Source: JANPLN01 sp041736155
GTDB taxonomy: Bacteria > Bdellovibrionota > Bdellovibrionia > Bdellovibrionales > JAGQZY01
Reading direction: 5' to 3'
Assembly: GCA_041736155.1 (NCBI GenBank)
Contig: JBGSUL010000041.1
Coordinates: 1 to 16,147 of the forward strand
DNA length: 16,147 nucleotides
A model generated the notes under the pieces. It was given only the letters and a program-made list of their open reading frames with translations, had not been told where the DNA came from and searched no databases. The position numbers were made by a program, and so were the translations under genes. This document shows positions 14,822-16,147 of this stretch, one piece after another (within the stretch, counting starts at the first letter, position 1; each line of letters opens with the position of its first letter).

Positions 14822-15739
14822 TTAACCCCTCCCCTCAACTTGCGAAAAAATATCATTCCACACGCCTGGTTGTTTTGGGAAACTCAATTCATAAAAGTTC
14901 ACATGCTGCAAAATTTCTAAAATTCTGTGAAAAATAAACTCGCTTTGTTTATTTTTGAGCTGATTCCAGAAAACATTGGCCACCGCCGTGCTGAGATACT
15001 GGACTTGCGCTGTTTTACTGAGCGGCTCGAGATGCACACGATCGCTTTTTTTAAGCCAAAACAAGGCTCGCACGGGATACCAGTTGGCGTACTCCCGCGG
15101 ATTGAGAATGGCTTGGCCAAGGGCACCCGCCTGCGCCCAGCATTGGCCGTCTTCCACCTTGATTACGTTCATATCATCGCCCAAGACTTGGGAGGCGTTA
15201 TGCAAGGACGCAATGGTGCTTTTTCCTGCTCCCGAATAACCGAGAGAAAAATAGGCGCGCTGATGTTCATCGATTACGCAGGAGCTGTGCAAAAGCATTT
15301 TTCCGTTCTTGATAAAATGCAGCGGCAATAACCATCTTAAAAAATTATAAAAACCGTCCGACAGTGTGTAGGGGCAAATCAATTGGCACTCTGTCCCCTG
15401 CAGAAAACTCGCAAAATCCCTCTGACAAGCTAAAATCCCGTGGGCGGATTCTTGCATCCAGCAGTCGGGATCGGACTCCGACTCCCACGCTTCGTCGCTC
15501 CACCCGAGCTCGCGACTGTCGCGCCAAAAAATATCAAGAGTTGCTTGAGCCTGTGTTGAAAACCACGTGGCCGGATAATGCTCACGTAAAACATTTAAAA
15601 TTTGTGGAGAGCGCGAATAAATGCGTAAATTCACGCCGTGAATGGATAGCACCACGTGATGTGGAAACAAATACGAAGAGAATTGCGTACTTCTGATCAG
15701 GTTTTGTTTTTTTTGGAAATTGCGAGACAAATTTTCCAT
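14822..15739 (-). CDS. HprK-like serine kinase (HPr-rel-A / lasso-kinase type)
   Basis: AGGATAAGAGAG precedes the ATG. The 305-residue protein has the HprK C-terminal fold: LLH151SSCV, the Walker A loop G167-Y-S-G-A-G-K-S174, and GDD (187-189), followed by a long C-terminal helical part. It lacks the N-terminal domain of true HPr kinase/phosphorylase, and no PTS genes are nearby. This matches HprK-related kinases found with peptide precursors, such as the kinase of paeninodin-type clusters that phosphorylates the C-terminal serine of the lasso peptide. Here the divergent precursor ends in Ser, so C-terminal phosphorylation is an attractive but untested idea. First gene of the minus-strand operon; its stop is 2 bases before the radical SAM gene. 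Confidence 0.8.
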   Translation of the reverse strand: MENLSRNFQKKQNLIRSTQFSSYLFPHHVVLSIHGVNLRIYSRSPQILNVLREHYPATWFSTQAQATLDIFWRDSRELGWSDEAWESESDPDCWMQESAHGILACQRDFASFLQGTECQLICPYTLSDGFYNFLRWLLPLHFIKNGKMLLHSSCVIDEHQRAYFSLGYSGAGKSTIASLHNASQVLGDDMNVIKVEDGQCWAQAGALGQAILNPREYANWYPVRALFWLKKSDRVHLEPLSKTAQVQYLSTAVANVFWNQLKNKQSEFIFHRILEILQHVNFYELSFPKQPGVWNDIFSQVEGRG

Positions 15740-15782
15740 CTCTCTTATCCTAGAACTAACTGAGCACGGCGTCTAAGGGTTT

Positions 15783-15812
15783 CTTGCAATCCCCCAGGGG
15801 CAAGAATACAAT
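15783..15812 (+). promoter_or_regulatory. candidate promoter with overlapping palindrome, precursor peptide gene
   Basis: TTGCAA (15784-15789) and TACAAT (15807-15812) are spaced 17 bases apart, matching 4/6 and 5/6 of the sigma-70 hexamers. The spacer holds an inverted repeat: CTTG (15783-15786) and CCCC (15791-15794) face GGGG (15797-15800) and CAAG (15801-15804). That is a plausible operator. The predicted transcript start, about 7 bases after the -10, falls at or next to the ATG at 15820, which would make the message leaderless. Confidence 0.4.
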
Positions 15813-15819
15813 AAGAAAT

Positions 15820-15999
15820 ATGGACGCTCCACAATCTCCCCGTGCGAATAAAAAGACCAAAAAGAAGTATGAGAAACCTTCTATCAAAACAGAATCCCTC
15901 ATGACATTTGGAGCTTTATGCAATGGTTCTACCACGGGCGGCCGCAAACAAACCGTCGGCGCCCCCAATTTTTGTACGACTGCTAAATTATTGTCTTAA
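15820..15999 (+). CDS. RiPP precursor-like peptide, 59 residues
   Basis: The ATG at 15820 is preferred to an in-frame TTG at 15784, which overlaps a candidate promoter. The peptide has a basic leader (KKTKKKYEKPSIKTESL, residues 11-27) with Y17-x-K-P20, the type of motif PqqD-like recognition elements bind in lasso and related leaders, followed by a small, Thr/Gly/Asn-rich, Cys-containing tail (residues about 30-59) with C34 and C52, G40-G41 and a C-terminal S59. It lies divergent to the kinase, radical SAM and peptidase genes. A classical lasso core is unlikely because a ring starting at G31 would have no Asp/Glu at positions 7-9. No strong ribosome site is seen. Processing site and modifications are inference. 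Precursor status rests on motif and context. Confidence 0.6.
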   Translation: MDAPQSPRANKKTKKKYEKPSIKTESLMTFGALCNGSTTGGRKQTVGAPNFCTTAKLLS

Positions 16000-16101
16000 G
16001 CGTAGATCCTTCGCTCCGCTCAGAAATAATGGACGCCCCCTCTTGCCAACGAGGGCTGGTTACCTCAATACAGTAAAACTGTAAACAAAAGGGGGAAATC
16101 C
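16000..16101 (+). ncRNA. possible left end and guide-RNA region of an IS110-family element
   Basis: The 102 bases before the IS110-type start contain a CCCTC/GAGGG hairpin (16038-16042 with 16051-16055, 8-base loop) and TACAGT-AAA-ACTGTA (16069-16083). In IS110-group elements a structured bridge RNA is encoded in the non-coding end upstream of the transposase gene. These hairpins lie where part of it would be, but the element boundary cannot be defined because the other end is outside the window. Confidence 0.25.
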
Positions 16102-16147
16102 ATGAGGAACGTAGTATTTATTGGTTTAGATGTCGATGATAAAAAAT
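16102..16147 (+). CDS. IS110-family transposase, N-terminus only (cut by window edge)
   Basis: GGGGGA lies 6 bases before the ATG. The 15 visible residues (MRNVVFIGLDVDDKK) match the start of IS110/IS1111 recombinases, whose first conserved Asp of the DEDD RuvC-like catalytic site lies in a hydrophobic-Gly-hydrophobic-Asp-Val context (here I8-G-L-D10-V). The rest lies beyond the window. It marks the right boundary of the RiPP-like cluster as a mobile-element junction. Confidence 0.65.
   Translation, partial: MRNVVFIGLDVDDKK

Noticed and set aside
15820..15999. Classical lasso peptide
   Set aside because: No Asp/Glu at ring positions 7-9 after a plausible Gly1, and no asparagine-synthetase-like cyclase or lasso protease in the window.
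1..16147. CRISPR array, rRNA or tRNA genes
   Set aside because: No regularly spaced repeats, no rRNA-like stretch and no cloverleaf with a proper T-loop were found by eye on either strand.

Overview
The window looks like accessory DNA from a Gram-negative bacterium. It has Sec signal peptides, a lipobox lipoprotein, a candidate sigma-54 promoter and Shine-Dalgarno-led genes. Moderate GC and the density of unfamiliar secreted proteins would suit Bdellovibrionota or another delta-proteobacterium-like lineage, but no marker gene fixes the taxonomy. Transposase-like gene starts touch both edges: an uncertain one on the left and a convincing IS110-family one on the right.

Left part (1-6.9 kb): a nucleotidyltransferase of the NTP_transf_5 family (219-1133, +) converges on a beta-helix lipoprotein (1165-2886, -) that has a well-placed sigma-54-like promoter. 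After a long AT-rich gene-free stretch come a DUF3298/RsiV-like secreted protein (3732-4475, +), a second gene-free stretch with nested inverted repeats, and a secreted protein with two FG-GAP/EF-hand-type calcium loops (5020-6609, +).

Centre (6.9-11.9 kb): an apparent operon encodes a Cys-rich exported protein (6895-8472) and a very large exported coiled-coil protein (8482-10803). The latter's frame is broken by one in-frame TAG and continues to 11577, which would give about 1,030 residues. A doubtful 88-codon ORF follows, then a possible gene remnant, then a secreted trypsin-like protease (12320-13141, +).

Right part (13.3-16 kb): the main point of interest is a compact cluster resembling ribosomally made, post-translationally modified peptide (RiPP) loci. 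A 59-residue precursor-like peptide (15820-15999, +) with a Y-x-K-P leader motif, two Cys and a C-terminal Ser is divergent from a tightly packed minus-strand operon of HprK-like kinase, radical SAM/SPASM protein and S24/S26-type peptidase. This set overlaps the HPr-rel-A type systems and the kinase-bearing paeninodin-type lasso clusters. However, no lasso cyclase, no PqqD-like recognition protein and no transporter is visible here. The NTP_transf_5 gene at the left end belongs to a family often found in such clusters and may be a detached component.
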